From contig USRP01000014.1 in the NCBI GenBank assembly GCA_900557185.1, positions 1 through 24,139 of the forward strand: a stretch of 24,139 nucleotides of DNA, in the 5' to 3' direction. Below are positions 17,856 to 24,109 of this stretch, piece by piece. The position numbers and the translations under genes are program-made. Source of the stretch: an uncultured Mycoplasmatota bacterium. GTDB taxonomy: Bacteria > Bacillota_I > Bacilli_A > RF39 > UBA660. Position 1 is the first letter of the stretch. Each line of letters begins with the position of its first letter. The notes below the pieces were generated by a model. It saw only the letters and a program-made list of their open reading frames with translations. It made no database searches and was not told the origin of the DNA.

Positions 17856-17880
17856 AAAAATACCTAAATAGGTTGATTTA

Positions 17881-17889
17881 TGGTACAAT
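17881..17889 (+). promoter_or_regulatory. Possible extended -10 promoter before the gene at 17910
   Basis: TGGTACAAT at 17881-17889 is a good extended -10 box. The -35 region at 17861-17866 is poor. A short palindrome ACCTA-AA-TAGGT (17862-17873) lies over the -35 region and could be an operator. An alternative is that the gene is read only by transcription from upstream. Confidence 0.35.
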
Positions 17890-17909
17890 GAACATAAAGG
17901 AGTAGAAAA

Positions 17910-18440
17910 ATGAAGAAAGTTTTAAAAGCAATATTAGGAATTATAGGAATTTGTTATCTAGTTGTTGTGATCGCTGTAACAGCATGCTTACTTTGTTACA
18001 ATAAATATAAAGTAACAGAAATGTTTGGTTATAGCTTTGTGATTATCGACGATAATTCAGATATGTATCAAGAAGGAGATCTTGTTTTATTTCAAAAAAA
18101 TGAATTAAAAGATATTCGCCGTACCGATGAGATTTTCTTTTATGAAGTAAAAAATGGTGTAGCTAGTATTCGCTATGGAACCATTACCGAAATAGTTCCT
18201 GTAAGTACTGAGGAAAGTACCTTTACAATTAATGATAATCATGATATTTCAAGTGAGAGTTTAATTGGTAAAACTGAAACAGCAAAAGTTTATCCAAAAA
18301 TTGGAAAAGTATTGGCTATTTTAGAATCTCGTTTTGGATTTTTACTATTAGTAATATTGCCAACTTTAGTTTTATTCTTATATGAACTATATCGTGTTAT
18401 CATTGAAATTAAAACACCAATTGAAGAAGATGAAGAATGA
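17910..18440 (+). CDS. Degenerate S26 signal-peptidase-like membrane protein
   Basis: 176 residues with an N-terminal membrane helix (about 6-29), a small extracytoplasmic domain and a C-terminal helix (about 140-163). The overall layout and the GD of box C match SipW-type peptidases. At the catalytic box it reads NSDMYQEGD, so the nucleophile position aligned to SM holds Asp51 rather than Ser. The His-Arg pair is absent (the region reads RYGTITEI) and box E is absent. It is a paralogue of the truncated protein at the left edge of the window. The next gene begins in its stop codon (ATGA, 4-base overlap). Enzyme activity is unlikely. I infer a non-catalytic partner for the exported protein encoded next. 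Family call moderate, loss of catalytic residues clear. Confidence 0.65.
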   Translation: MKKVLKAILGIIGICYLVVVIAVTACLLCYNKYKVTEMFGYSFVIIDDNSDMYQEGDLVLFQKNELKDIRRTDEIFFYEVKNGVASIRYGTITEIVPVSTEESTFTINDNHDISSESLIGKTETAKVYPKIGKVLAILESRFGFLLLVILPTLVLFLYELYRVIIEIKTPIEEDEE

Positions 18441-19009
18441 AAAAGACACTGATTTTTATTAGTGTTGTCTTTTTGCTTCTCACAGTATTACAGGTGGCAA
18501 ATAGTTTTGGATTATTTGAAACAAAAATTGAAAATGAAACAGATTTAGAAGTTGCAAAATGGCATATTTTTGTCAATCAGTATGATTTGAATGGTGAAGA
18601 TCAAACTTTCTATGTCGATCAGATTACTTATACGGATCGTCAAGGAAATCGTGTGGATCGTTTCGCTCCAGGAGTCACTGGAACCTTTCAAATCGTTATT
18701 GATCCAAAAGATACCGAAGTATCTTTTCAATATCGAATGAAAATCGATATGAGTCAAAATCAATATACACAAATTCAACTTGATCAAATTGAAGGACTGA
18801 ACGGAATTCAACTAACGGAACAAGATGGTGTTTACAGTCGTATTATGACATTGAATGAAATAGAAAATGGCGTAAAAGATACAATTCAGGTCACGTTTCA
18901 CTGGGAGTATGATGATCAATATAATGAAAGTGATTCCATGTTAGGACAAAACCCTGATAGTCAATTTACAATTCCAATTTCCATTCAGTTTGAACAGTAT
19001 ACAGAATAG
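18437..19009 (+). CDS. Exported beta-rich protein, paralogue of the minus-strand cargo
   Basis: 190 residues. A short basic start and hydrophobic segment (about 4-24) end in a NSFGLFET region. The SipW-type AxA/YA signature is less clear than in the paralogue, so cleavage versus anchoring is open. The mature part carries VAKWHIFVN, FAPGVTGTF and DTEVSFQYRM blocks in the same order as the protein at 6216-6812. It is translationally coupled (ATGA) to the degenerate S26 protein. Notably, its paralogue at 6216 has a good cleavage motif and no adjacent peptidase. No sortase motif, no cysteines. Confidence 0.62.
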   Translation: MKKTLIFISVVFLLLTVLQVANSFGLFETKIENETDLEVAKWHIFVNQYDLNGEDQTFYVDQITYTDRQGNRVDRFAPGVTGTFQIVIDPKDTEVSFQYRMKIDMSQNQYTQIQLDQIEGLNGIQLTEQDGVYSRIMTLNEIENGVKDTIQVTFHWEYDDQYNESDSMLGQNPDSQFTIPISIQFEQYTE

Positions 19010-19030
19010 AATAAAAAGCGTGGTGACATT

Positions 19031-19606
19031 ATGAAGAGTGGGACAATTTATAAGATTGCGAAAATTGTCGGCAATGTTTTATTTGCTGTTTTAGGTATTA
19101 TTTTATTAATATGTTTATATTCTTTTGTCAGTATGAAAATACTATCACATAAATATGTCAATTTATTTTCATACACATGCTTTCAAATTGGAAGTAATAG
19201 TATGTCACCAACCATTACAACGAATGATTTAATCATTGTTCATTTAAATGAAGATATAAAAGAGGGGGATATCCTCACATATGAAGATGGAGATACATTT
19301 GTAACCCATCGTGTGATGGAAGTCAATGATACAGGTTATATTACGAAAGGAGATGCCAATCAAAGTGAAGATCAAGCCATCTTAAAAGAACAAGTAGTAG
19401 GAAAAGTTGTTAAAATATTACCAAATTTTGGTGTTTGGTTTAAAGTGATTACAACACCTAAAATTATTATTTTAATATGTATTACACTATTATGTTTTTC
19501 ACTGGCATTCTCTTATACAGGAAAAAAATATTTATCGCGAGATGATGATTTTGGTATTTATTACTCTGGTATCAAAATGAAAAAGGAGAATTCAGATGAT
19601 CGATAA
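19031..19606 (+). CDS. sipW: SipW-type (S26B, ER-type) signal peptidase I
   Basis: 191 residues. There is an N-terminal membrane helix (about 10-34) and a C-terminal helix (about 143-165). The catalytic set is complete: Ser57 in SNSMSP, His93-Arg94 in VTHRV, and Asp108 in KGDAN, with GDIL in box C. This is the canonical Ser-His-Asp arrangement of SipW, which cleaves TasA-class precursors on the outer face of the membrane. The start follows a GTGGTGA site 22 bases after the preceding gene. It overlaps the downstream exported-protein gene by 11 bases. Of the four S26 homologues here it is the one most clearly able to act, and may serve all SipW-type cargo of the locus. Confidence 0.92.
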   Translation: MKSGTIYKIAKIVGNVLFAVLGIILLICLYSFVSMKILSHKYVNLFSYTCFQIGSNSMSPTITTNDLIIVHLNEDIKEGDILTYEDGDTFVTHRVMEVNDTGYITKGDANQSEDQAILKEQVVGKVVKILPNFGVWFKVITTPKIIILICITLLCFSLAFSYTGKKYLSRDDDFGIYYSGIKMKKENSDDR

Positions 19607-20150
19607 AAAGAAATTTTTATATTTCAATCGTATTACGGTTGCAGTAATTGGAATTTTTATCTTGTTGTCATGTACACGTTTTGCTTTTTCTAAATTTTAT
19701 ACAAATGGTCAAGGAGAAGCAATCAGTGAAATCGCTTTTTATACCATCAATCCAGGTACACAAACGCAGACATTAAAAATGTTTGATATAAAACCAGATG
19801 GAAAAGATTATGTTTACGATATAAACGTATCGAATTTTCAAGATAACAATGTCAGTGAAGTAGATATGGAATATCACTTATCATTGCGAACAACAACCAA
19901 TATACCAATTGAATATAAGATTTATCTGAATGGTAGTACCATGAATGAGTTCAATCAAAAAGAAGTGATTCAAGATGAAGATGGAATGTACTTTTTCCGT
20001 TTTCAAGCACCAATAGGAAATTTCCAAAAAAATGTTGAGAAAACAGATCATTATCAATTAGTTGTTAATTTTCCAAGTATATATAACGAAGAAACGTATC
20101 AAGACTTAATAGAAAGTGTAGAAGTGACAATTGATGCAGAACAATTGTAA
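19596..20150 (+). CDS. SipW-dependent exported beta-rich protein
   Basis: 184 residues: a basic start, a hydrophobic core (about 14-28) and a FAFSKFYT region (about 31-38) consistent with a SipW-type signal peptide. The mature part looks beta-rich, with NxxNVSEVDMEYHLSL and HYQLVVNFPS segments that recall camelysin/TasA-like folds. The only cysteine (residue about 27) lies within the hydrophobic core. The gene starts inside the complete SipW-type peptidase gene, marking it as the matching substrate. It is the last gene of the third group. The 87 bases to the next gene hold a new promoter but no convincing terminator. Confidence 0.65.
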   Translation: MIDKKKFLYFNRITVAVIGIFILLSCTRFAFSKFYTNGQGEAISEIAFYTINPGTQTQTLKMFDIKPDGKDYVYDINVSNFQDNNVSEVDMEYHLSLRTTTNIPIEYKIYLNGSTMNEFNQKEVIQDEDGMYFFRFQAPIGNFQKNVEKTDHYQLVVNFPSIYNEETYQDLIESVEVTIDAEQL

Positions 20151-20177
20151 ATTAATTGTGAAAAATGTGAAAAAATG

Positions 20178-20207
20178 TTGCGATACTGATTTTGATTATG
20201 ATAAAAT
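20178..20207 (+). promoter_or_regulatory. Promoter of the stand-alone fibre gene
   Basis: TTGCGA (20178-20183), 18-base spacer, extended -10 TGATAAAAT (20199-20207). It is preceded by two TGTGAAAAA units about 10 bases apart (from 20157 and 20167), which could bind a regulator. The core resembles the promoter at 6932-6960. Confidence 0.6.
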
Positions 20208-20236
20208 AGAAATAGTAGAATAGGTAGGGATTATGT

Positions 20237-21259
20237 ATGAAAAAGAATAATAAAAAGAAGAAAGCACAGATGAAAAAAAGAAGATTATTATTATCGCTTC
20301 TTCTATTAGTAGGAACAGGAGTATTTTTAGGAACTGCAACTTATGCATGGTTTACAGCCAATCAAACAGTAGCAGTTAATCCAATCGATGTAAACGTTGC
20401 TGCACAAAGTGGTTTACAAATTTCTGCGGATGCGAAAAATTGGAAATCAATTTTGACAACAACAGATATTACAAGTGCCAGTGGTACTTATAGTACTGCT
20501 AAGAACCAACTTCCAACGCAAATGGCACCAGTATCAACAGCTGGAATTATGAATGCCGATGGAACGATGGAAATGTTTTTAGGACAAGTTAGTGCTGATG
20601 AAGATGATGGTAACTTTATTTTAGCTGCTTCTAAAGAAACAGATCAAAATGGTACAGTGGGTAACTATGTTGTATATGATATGTTTTTACGTACAGAAAC
20701 AGCAGGACAAGTTTATTTAACAACAAATTCTGGAATTACATTTGCGGATGATGCAGACAATGGAATTAAAAATGCAACTCGTGTCGCATTTGCCGTTCTT
20801 GGAAATACAAGAAGTGACGATACAGTTGAAAAAATGCAACAATTAAATGCTGGAGCAGCTGCACCAGTTACAATTTGGGAACCAAACTATGATGACCATA
20901 CTTCATATGGTGTTGCTAATGCTCGTGATACTTATGGTAATAATGATTTAGTTGCTGGTACGGGAAATGATCCTGTTGCATACGATGGAATTAAAGCTAA
21001 ATTCGGAACAGATCAAAATATTACACTTGGAAATGCCAATGCTACATCAGCTGGAGCATATTTCCAAAAAGTAACACCACAAATTCAAACAGAAGTTGGA
21101 TTTAGTGATTATAAAGCATTAGTAAATCTAAGTGCTGGAGTTACAAAAATTAGAGTATACTTCTGGATTGAAGGACAAGATGTAGACTGTGAAAACAATG
21201 CATCTGGAGGAAACATTACATTTGACCTACAAATCAGTAGAAATTCATCAGCTGCTTAA
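20237..21259 (+). CDS. TasA-like fibre protein, candidate major subunit
   Basis: 340 residues. The N-terminus is very Lys-rich (2-18), followed by a hydrophobic core and ATYAWF (about 35-40), a textbook SipW-type signal peptide. The mature part is low in charge and rich in Ala, Thr, Asn and Gly, with blocks shared with the protein at 8077: GLQISADAKNWK, GIKNATRVAF, IWEPNYDDHTSYGVANA and a terminal WIEGQDVDC motif. The two cysteine-bearing termini are similar in both paralogues. The ATG at 20237 follows TAGGGA; an ATG four bases earlier is out of frame and stops after five codons. It has its own promoter and a strong terminator, so it can be expressed apart from the operons, as expected for an abundant structural subunit. 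That abundance is inference. Confidence 0.75.
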   Translation: MKKNNKKKKAQMKKRRLLLSLLLLVGTGVFLGTATYAWFTANQTVAVNPIDVNVAAQSGLQISADAKNWKSILTTTDITSASGTYSTAKNQLPTQMAPVSTAGIMNADGTMEMFLGQVSADEDDGNFILAASKETDQNGTVGNYVVYDMFLRTETAGQVYLTTNSGITFADDADNGIKNATRVAFAVLGNTRSDDTVEKMQQLNAGAAAPVTIWEPNYDDHTSYGVANARDTYGNNDLVAGTGNDPVAYDGIKAKFGTDQNITLGNANATSAGAYFQKVTPQIQTEVGFSDYKALVNLSAGVTKIRVYFWIEGQDVDCENNASGGNITFDLQISRNSSAA

Positions 21260-21286
21260 AAGAATGAGATTTCATTCTTTTTTTTT
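21258..21286 (+). terminator. Strong rho-independent terminator closing the matrix locus
   Basis: Stem AAAGAATGA (21259-21267) with TCATTCTTT (21272-21280), a 4-base loop and a run of T to 21286. It overlaps the stop of the fibre gene and separates it from spoIVA. Confidence 0.88.
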
Positions 21287-21313
21287 CATATTCTTTTTTC
21301 GCACTCATATAGT
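21286..21313 (+). promoter_or_regulatory. Sigma-E-like sporulation promoter of spoIVA
   Basis: TCATATT (21286-21292) fits the sigma-E -35 consensus KMATATT. CATATAGT (21306-21313) is close to the -10 consensus CATACAMT. The 13-base spacer is one short of the usual 14-15. In known sporeformers spoIVA is made in the mother cell under sigma-E, which agrees. The element lies 26 bases before the ATG. Confidence 0.6.
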
Positions 21314-21339
21314 TAATTGAAAGAGAAAGTAGGGATTGA

Positions 21340-22626
21340 ATGGAAAAAACAGACATTATTAAAAGTATCAGTAACCGTACAGGTGGTGATATTTATTTAG
21401 GAGTAGTAGGGGCAGTACGTACAGGGAAATCTACTTTTATCAAGAAAGTGATTGAAACTTTAGTTGTCCCTAACATCGAAGATGAATACGAAAAGAAAAG
21501 GGCACTGGATGAGATTCCTCAAAGTGCTCAAGGAAAGACAATCATGACAACAGAACCAAAGTTTGTACCAAGTCAGGCAGCTACCATTCATATTGATGAA
21601 GTAGAAGCCAAAATTAGATTAGTTGACTGTGTAGGGTATGTCATTCCAAATGCCAAAGGTTATGAGGATGAGAATGGTCCTAGAATGGTAAAAACACCAT
21701 GGTATGATGAACAAATACCATTTGTTGAAGCAGCAGAAATCGGAACAGAAAAAGTAATTAAAGATCATTCTACCATTGGTATTGTTGTTACAACCGATGG
21801 TTCTATTGGGGAATTAACAAGAAATGATTATGTAGAAGCAGAGGAAAGAGTCGTTTCAGAATTAAAAGAAATGGGGAAACCTTTTATTGTTATTTTAAAT
21901 TCTACACATCCAATGTTACCAGAAACAGAACGTTTGAGTGAAAAATTAACAGAAACTTATGAAGTACCAGTACTACCAATTAGTGTAGAAAATATGACAG
22001 AACGAGATATTTATAGTATTTTAAGAGAAGCTCTTTATGAATTTCCAGTAGCAGAAGTAAATATTAATATACCAGAATGGATTGGATGTTTATCTAAAGA
22101 TCATTGGTTAAAGAAAATATATGTAGAAAAGATTAGAGAAAGTGTCATTGACATTGATAAACTAAAAGATGTTGATCAAATTATTACACCATTTCAAGAT
22201 TGTGAATATATCTCTCGTGCATACTTATCAGATGTCAATACTGAAACCGGTGTGATTACTCTTACGTTGGATTGTCCTAATGATTTATATGGTATTGTTC
22301 TAAAAGAAATTATTGGAGTAGATATTACATCGAAATCAGCACTCTTATCACTATTCCAAGAATACCAAGTAGCAAAAAAAGAATACGACCAAGTCAAAGA
22401 TGCACTCGCTATGGTAAAACAAACAGGTTATGGAGTTGCTACACCAACACTGCAAGATATGAAATTATCAACACCAGAAATTATTAAACAAGGAAGTCGT
22501 TATGGTGTAAAATTAAAAGCAGTAGCTCCATCAATTCACATAATATGTACAAAAAGGAAGCGTACTCATTTGAGAGACTGCTTCCTTTTCAAAGATATAA
22601 GAAACATACTATTACCTACTATGTAG
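21340..22626 (+). CDS. spoIVA: SpoIVA spore-coat basement ATPase, 3' part lost at an insertion junction
   Basis: 428 codons, of which about 402 are SpoIVA. SpoIVA polymerises around the forespore, using ATP, to form the base of the spore coat. Walker A is GAVRTGKST with Lys30, and the Walker-B-like LVDC has Asp96, positions that agree with Bacillus SpoIVA. The family sequence runs through QGSRYGVKLKAVAPSIHI (ending at residue 401), after which 26 unrelated residues run to a stop. The usual protein is about 492 residues, so about 90 C-terminal residues, a region needed for assembly in Bacillus, are missing. Upstream are a sigma-E-like promoter and a GTAGGG ribosome binding site. The break, plus the mobile-element genes that follow, indicates an insertion into spoIVA. 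Whether the gene is restored by excision in the mother cell cannot be told here. Confidence 0.93.
   Translation: MEKTDIIKSISNRTGGDIYLGVVGAVRTGKSTFIKKVIETLVVPNIEDEYEKKRALDEIPQSAQGKTIMTTEPKFVPSQAATIHIDEVEAKIRLVDCVGYVIPNAKGYEDENGPRMVKTPWYDEQIPFVEAAEIGTEKVIKDHSTIGIVVTTDGSIGELTRNDYVEAEERVVSELKEMGKPFIVILNSTHPMLPETERLSEKLTETYEVPVLPISVENMTERDIYSILREALYEFPVAEVNINIPEWIGCLSKDHWLKKIYVEKIRESVIDIDKLKDVDQIITPFQDCEYISRAYLSDVNTETGVITLTLDCPNDLYGIVLKEIIGVDITSKSALLSLFQEYQVAKKEYDQVKDALAMVKQTGYGVATPTLQDMKLSTPEIIKQGSRYGVKLKAVAPSIHIICTKRKRTHLRDCFLFKDIRNILLPTM
22538..22548. other. Palindrome at the spoIVA/element junction, possible attachment core
   Basis: ACATAATATGT (22538-22548) is a perfect palindrome around a central A. 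It lies exactly where the SpoIVA reading frame stops matching the family (codons 400-403). A palindromic core at the crossover point is common for site-specific recombinases. The limits of any shared att core cannot be set without the other end. Confidence 0.4.
22552..22589. terminator. Hairpin just inside the element end, possible terminator
   Basis: A perfect 10-base inverted repeat, AAAAGGAAGC (22552-22561) and GCTTCCTTTT (22580-22589), with an inner CTCA-TT-TGAG hairpin in the 18-base loop. On the minus strand it ends in TTTTT, giving a fair leftward terminator, although no minus-strand gene lies next to it here. It may stop element transcripts entering spoIVA or mark the element end. Confidence 0.45.
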
Positions 22627-22663
22627 ATGTAGATATTTCTTTCATTAACTATAATCAATTATA

Positions 22664-22705
22664 ACACACTTTCGACTAATTTACACACTTTTTGACTAGG
22701 TGTGT
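22664..22705. promoter_or_regulatory. Operator-like repeats before the XRE regulator
   Basis: Two direct repeats, ACACACTTTCGACTA (22664-22678) and ACACACTTTTTGACTA (22683-22698), start 19 bases apart. The second also forms an inverted repeat, ACACAC (22683-22688) with GTGTGT (22700-22705). A TATAAT at 22724-22729 lies downstream as a possible -10. This layout fits autoregulation by the XRE protein encoded next. Confidence 0.45.
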
Positions 22706-22754
22706 GTTTTATACTATCACTTATATAATTTTTATATAAGGTGGTGGTACTACT

Positions 22755-23045
22755 TTGACTTTAAGAAAAGATATAAAAGATATTTTCAAACAAAATTTGA
22801 GATACTATCGTTTAAAAAATAAACTAACTCAAGAAGATTTAGCTGTAAAGTCTGATTTAACTGATAAATATATATCTGATTTAGAAAGAGGAATATTCTC
22901 ACCAAGTTTAGAAAAATTAGATATGTTAGCAGAAGCTCTTAATATTGATACATATTTATTATTAAAAGATGACCACTCTGAAGAGAAACTACCTAATAGA
23001 TTAGATATAATTACAAAAACAAGAAAATCGAAAAGAAAGTATTAA
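22755..23045 (+). CDS. XRE-family HTH transcriptional regulator
   Basis: 96 residues. A Cro/C1-type helix-turn-helix occupies about residues 12-70: NLRYYRLKNKLTQEDLA, then SDLTDKYISDLERG (recognition helix region) and PSLEKLDMLAEALNI, the standard XRE pattern. The C-terminal 25 residues are basic (KTRKSKRKY). The start is TTG at 22755, chosen because AAGGTGGTGG ends 8 bases before it and the first in-frame ATG would remove the helix-turn-helix. Repressors of this size commonly control the excision or replication genes of integrated elements. The repeats at 22664-22705 are its likely operator. No partner gene on the opposite strand is seen. Confidence 0.82.
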   Translation: MTLRKDIKDIFKQNLRYYRLKNKLTQEDLAVKSDLTDKYISDLERGIFSPSLEKLDMLAEALNIDTYLLLKDDHSEEKLPNRLDIITKTRKSKRKY

Positions 23046-23315
23046 CATTATCACAATATCATAAAACTTAATATACCTTTGATAATGAGAGTAACATTTT
23101 ATTAAAAAGTGTTACTTTCGTTCTTTTATTACCCATTTAAAACGTGGTTAATGTTTTATTAAAGTAATATAAATTATTAACTTTAAAGAAAAAGTGTCCC
23201 AAAATGAACGTGAGATACTTTAGAATTGATGTTTTAATAATACTTATACTAGTGGTTACTTTAAATGTTAAAACTAATTATAATAGACCCTATATTTCAA
23301 GGTAAGGTTGATAGT
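23046..23315. promoter_or_regulatory. AT-rich intergenic region with inverted and direct repeats
   Basis: This 270-base gap has no gene. It contains an inverted repeat CATTATCA (23046-23053) with TGATAATG (23080-23087). A hairpin AGTAACA (23090-23096) with TGTTACT (23110-23116) is followed by T-rich sequence and may terminate the XRE transcript. TTTTATTAAA occurs as a direct repeat at 23097 and 23154. It probably holds the promoter of the next gene and could include an origin-type sequence, but I see no clear iterons. Confidence 0.35.
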
Positions 23316-24026
23316 ATGACTATATTTAGAACAGTTAAAGATAATAATTATACAGTAATCAGTAATACATATTTAAAAGATGAGAATTTAAGTTTTGGTG
23401 CTATTGGACTAATGACAGTATTATTATCTTGTAAAGATGATACAAAGTTTAGTGTCAGTTTAATTAGTAAAATAAGTCATAAGAGTAATAAAGTGGTAAC
23501 AAAGTATCTTAATGAATTAAAAAGAAATAAGTATGTCTATGTTAAAAAGAAAAATACAAGAGATGGTTTTAAGTATGAGTATTCTATATATGAGCGTAAG
23601 GATTTTAACCCTTATTTTCTTAATATTAGCCCAGATACCCAAAACCCAACATGGGAAAGCCCACCTATGGAGACGGGTAATACTATAATAAATACTATTA
23701 ATAAACAAGATAAAATAGATAAAACAAAATTGAACTTGTGTTTTTTAACTGAAAGTATTATTGACTCTGACTTTATTAAAGAAAATGATATTAATTTATT
23801 AAGTTATGACAACTTTCTATCTAAACTATTAGAAGAAAATAATAATCGACTAGTTATTCAAGTTGTAAGGTATGTTGTAAAGAGAATTAAAGATAATGAT
23901 TATTTAGATGAACAGTCTAATCCTATTGAAAATCTACTTACTTATTTTAAGTCATCAGTTATTAATAATTTAGAGTCTATGAAAGTTCGAGCTGATGACT
24001 CTCTCTTTGATGACTGGGAAGAATAA
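23316..24026 (+). CDS. Phage/ICE-type replication initiator-like winged-helix protein
   Basis: 236 residues from the chosen ATG at 23316, which has AAGGTTG about 6 bases upstream; an in-frame ATG 17 codons earlier has no good ribosome binding site. The first ~90 residues form a winged-helix domain with the pattern YTVISNTYLKDENLSFGAIG followed by LMTVLLS, typical of the N-terminus of phage and ICE replisome-organiser proteins. A Pro/Asn-rich linker (about 108-130) follows, then a helical C-terminal domain with NPIENLLTYFKSSV (about 208-221), also usual in that group. It lacks Rep endonuclease motifs. It is likely to bind the element's origin and load host replication proteins. The next-gene region is outside the window. 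The family is recognised by pattern, not by search. Confidence 0.65.
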   Translation: MTIFRTVKDNNYTVISNTYLKDENLSFGAIGLMTVLLSCKDDTKFSVSLISKISHKSNKVVTKYLNELKRNKYVYVKKKNTRDGFKYEYSIYERKDFNPYFLNISPDTQNPTWESPPMETGNTIINTINKQDKIDKTKLNLCFLTESIIDSDFIKENDINLLSYDNFLSKLLEENNNRLVIQVVRYVVKRIKDNDYLDEQSNPIENLLTYFKSSVINNLESMKVRADDSLFDDWEE

Positions 24027-24034
24027 CCTCTACT

Positions 24035-24109
24035 GATAGTAATAATTAAGAAGAACTTGATAATAAATATAAAATATTTATATATCAAATTTCTTTTTAA
24101 ATTACTATC
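24035..24109. repeat. Long imperfect inverted repeat (about 28-base arms)
   Basis: GATAGTAAT at 24035-24043 pairs exactly with ATTACTATC at 24101-24109. The match continues inward for about 20 more bases (24046-24062 with 24081-24100), with few mismatches and small gaps, around an AT-rich loop. CTTTTTG follows at 24112, so a rightward terminator is possible. A single-strand origin or other element-specific structure is an alternative. Confidence 0.5.

Noticed and set aside
17862..17873. ACCTA/TAGGT as a terminator after the helical protein gene
   Set aside because: The stem is 5 bases with a 2-base loop and no T-run; at most a small operator.
19596..20150. Lipoprotein signal (LLSC) in the exported protein
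   Set aside because: The Cys sits within the hydrophobic core, the -2 residue is unusual for a lipobox, and the region continues as a SipW-type signal.
460..21259. Sortase-anchored pilus locus
   Set aside because: No LPXTG-type C-terminus and no sortase gene are present; the signal peptidases are SipW-type and the subunits TasA-like.
23265..23318. Upstream ATG start of the replication-initiator-like gene
   Set aside because: It has no good ribosome binding site, and the extra 17 residues are not part of the usual domain, which begins at the ATG at 23316.
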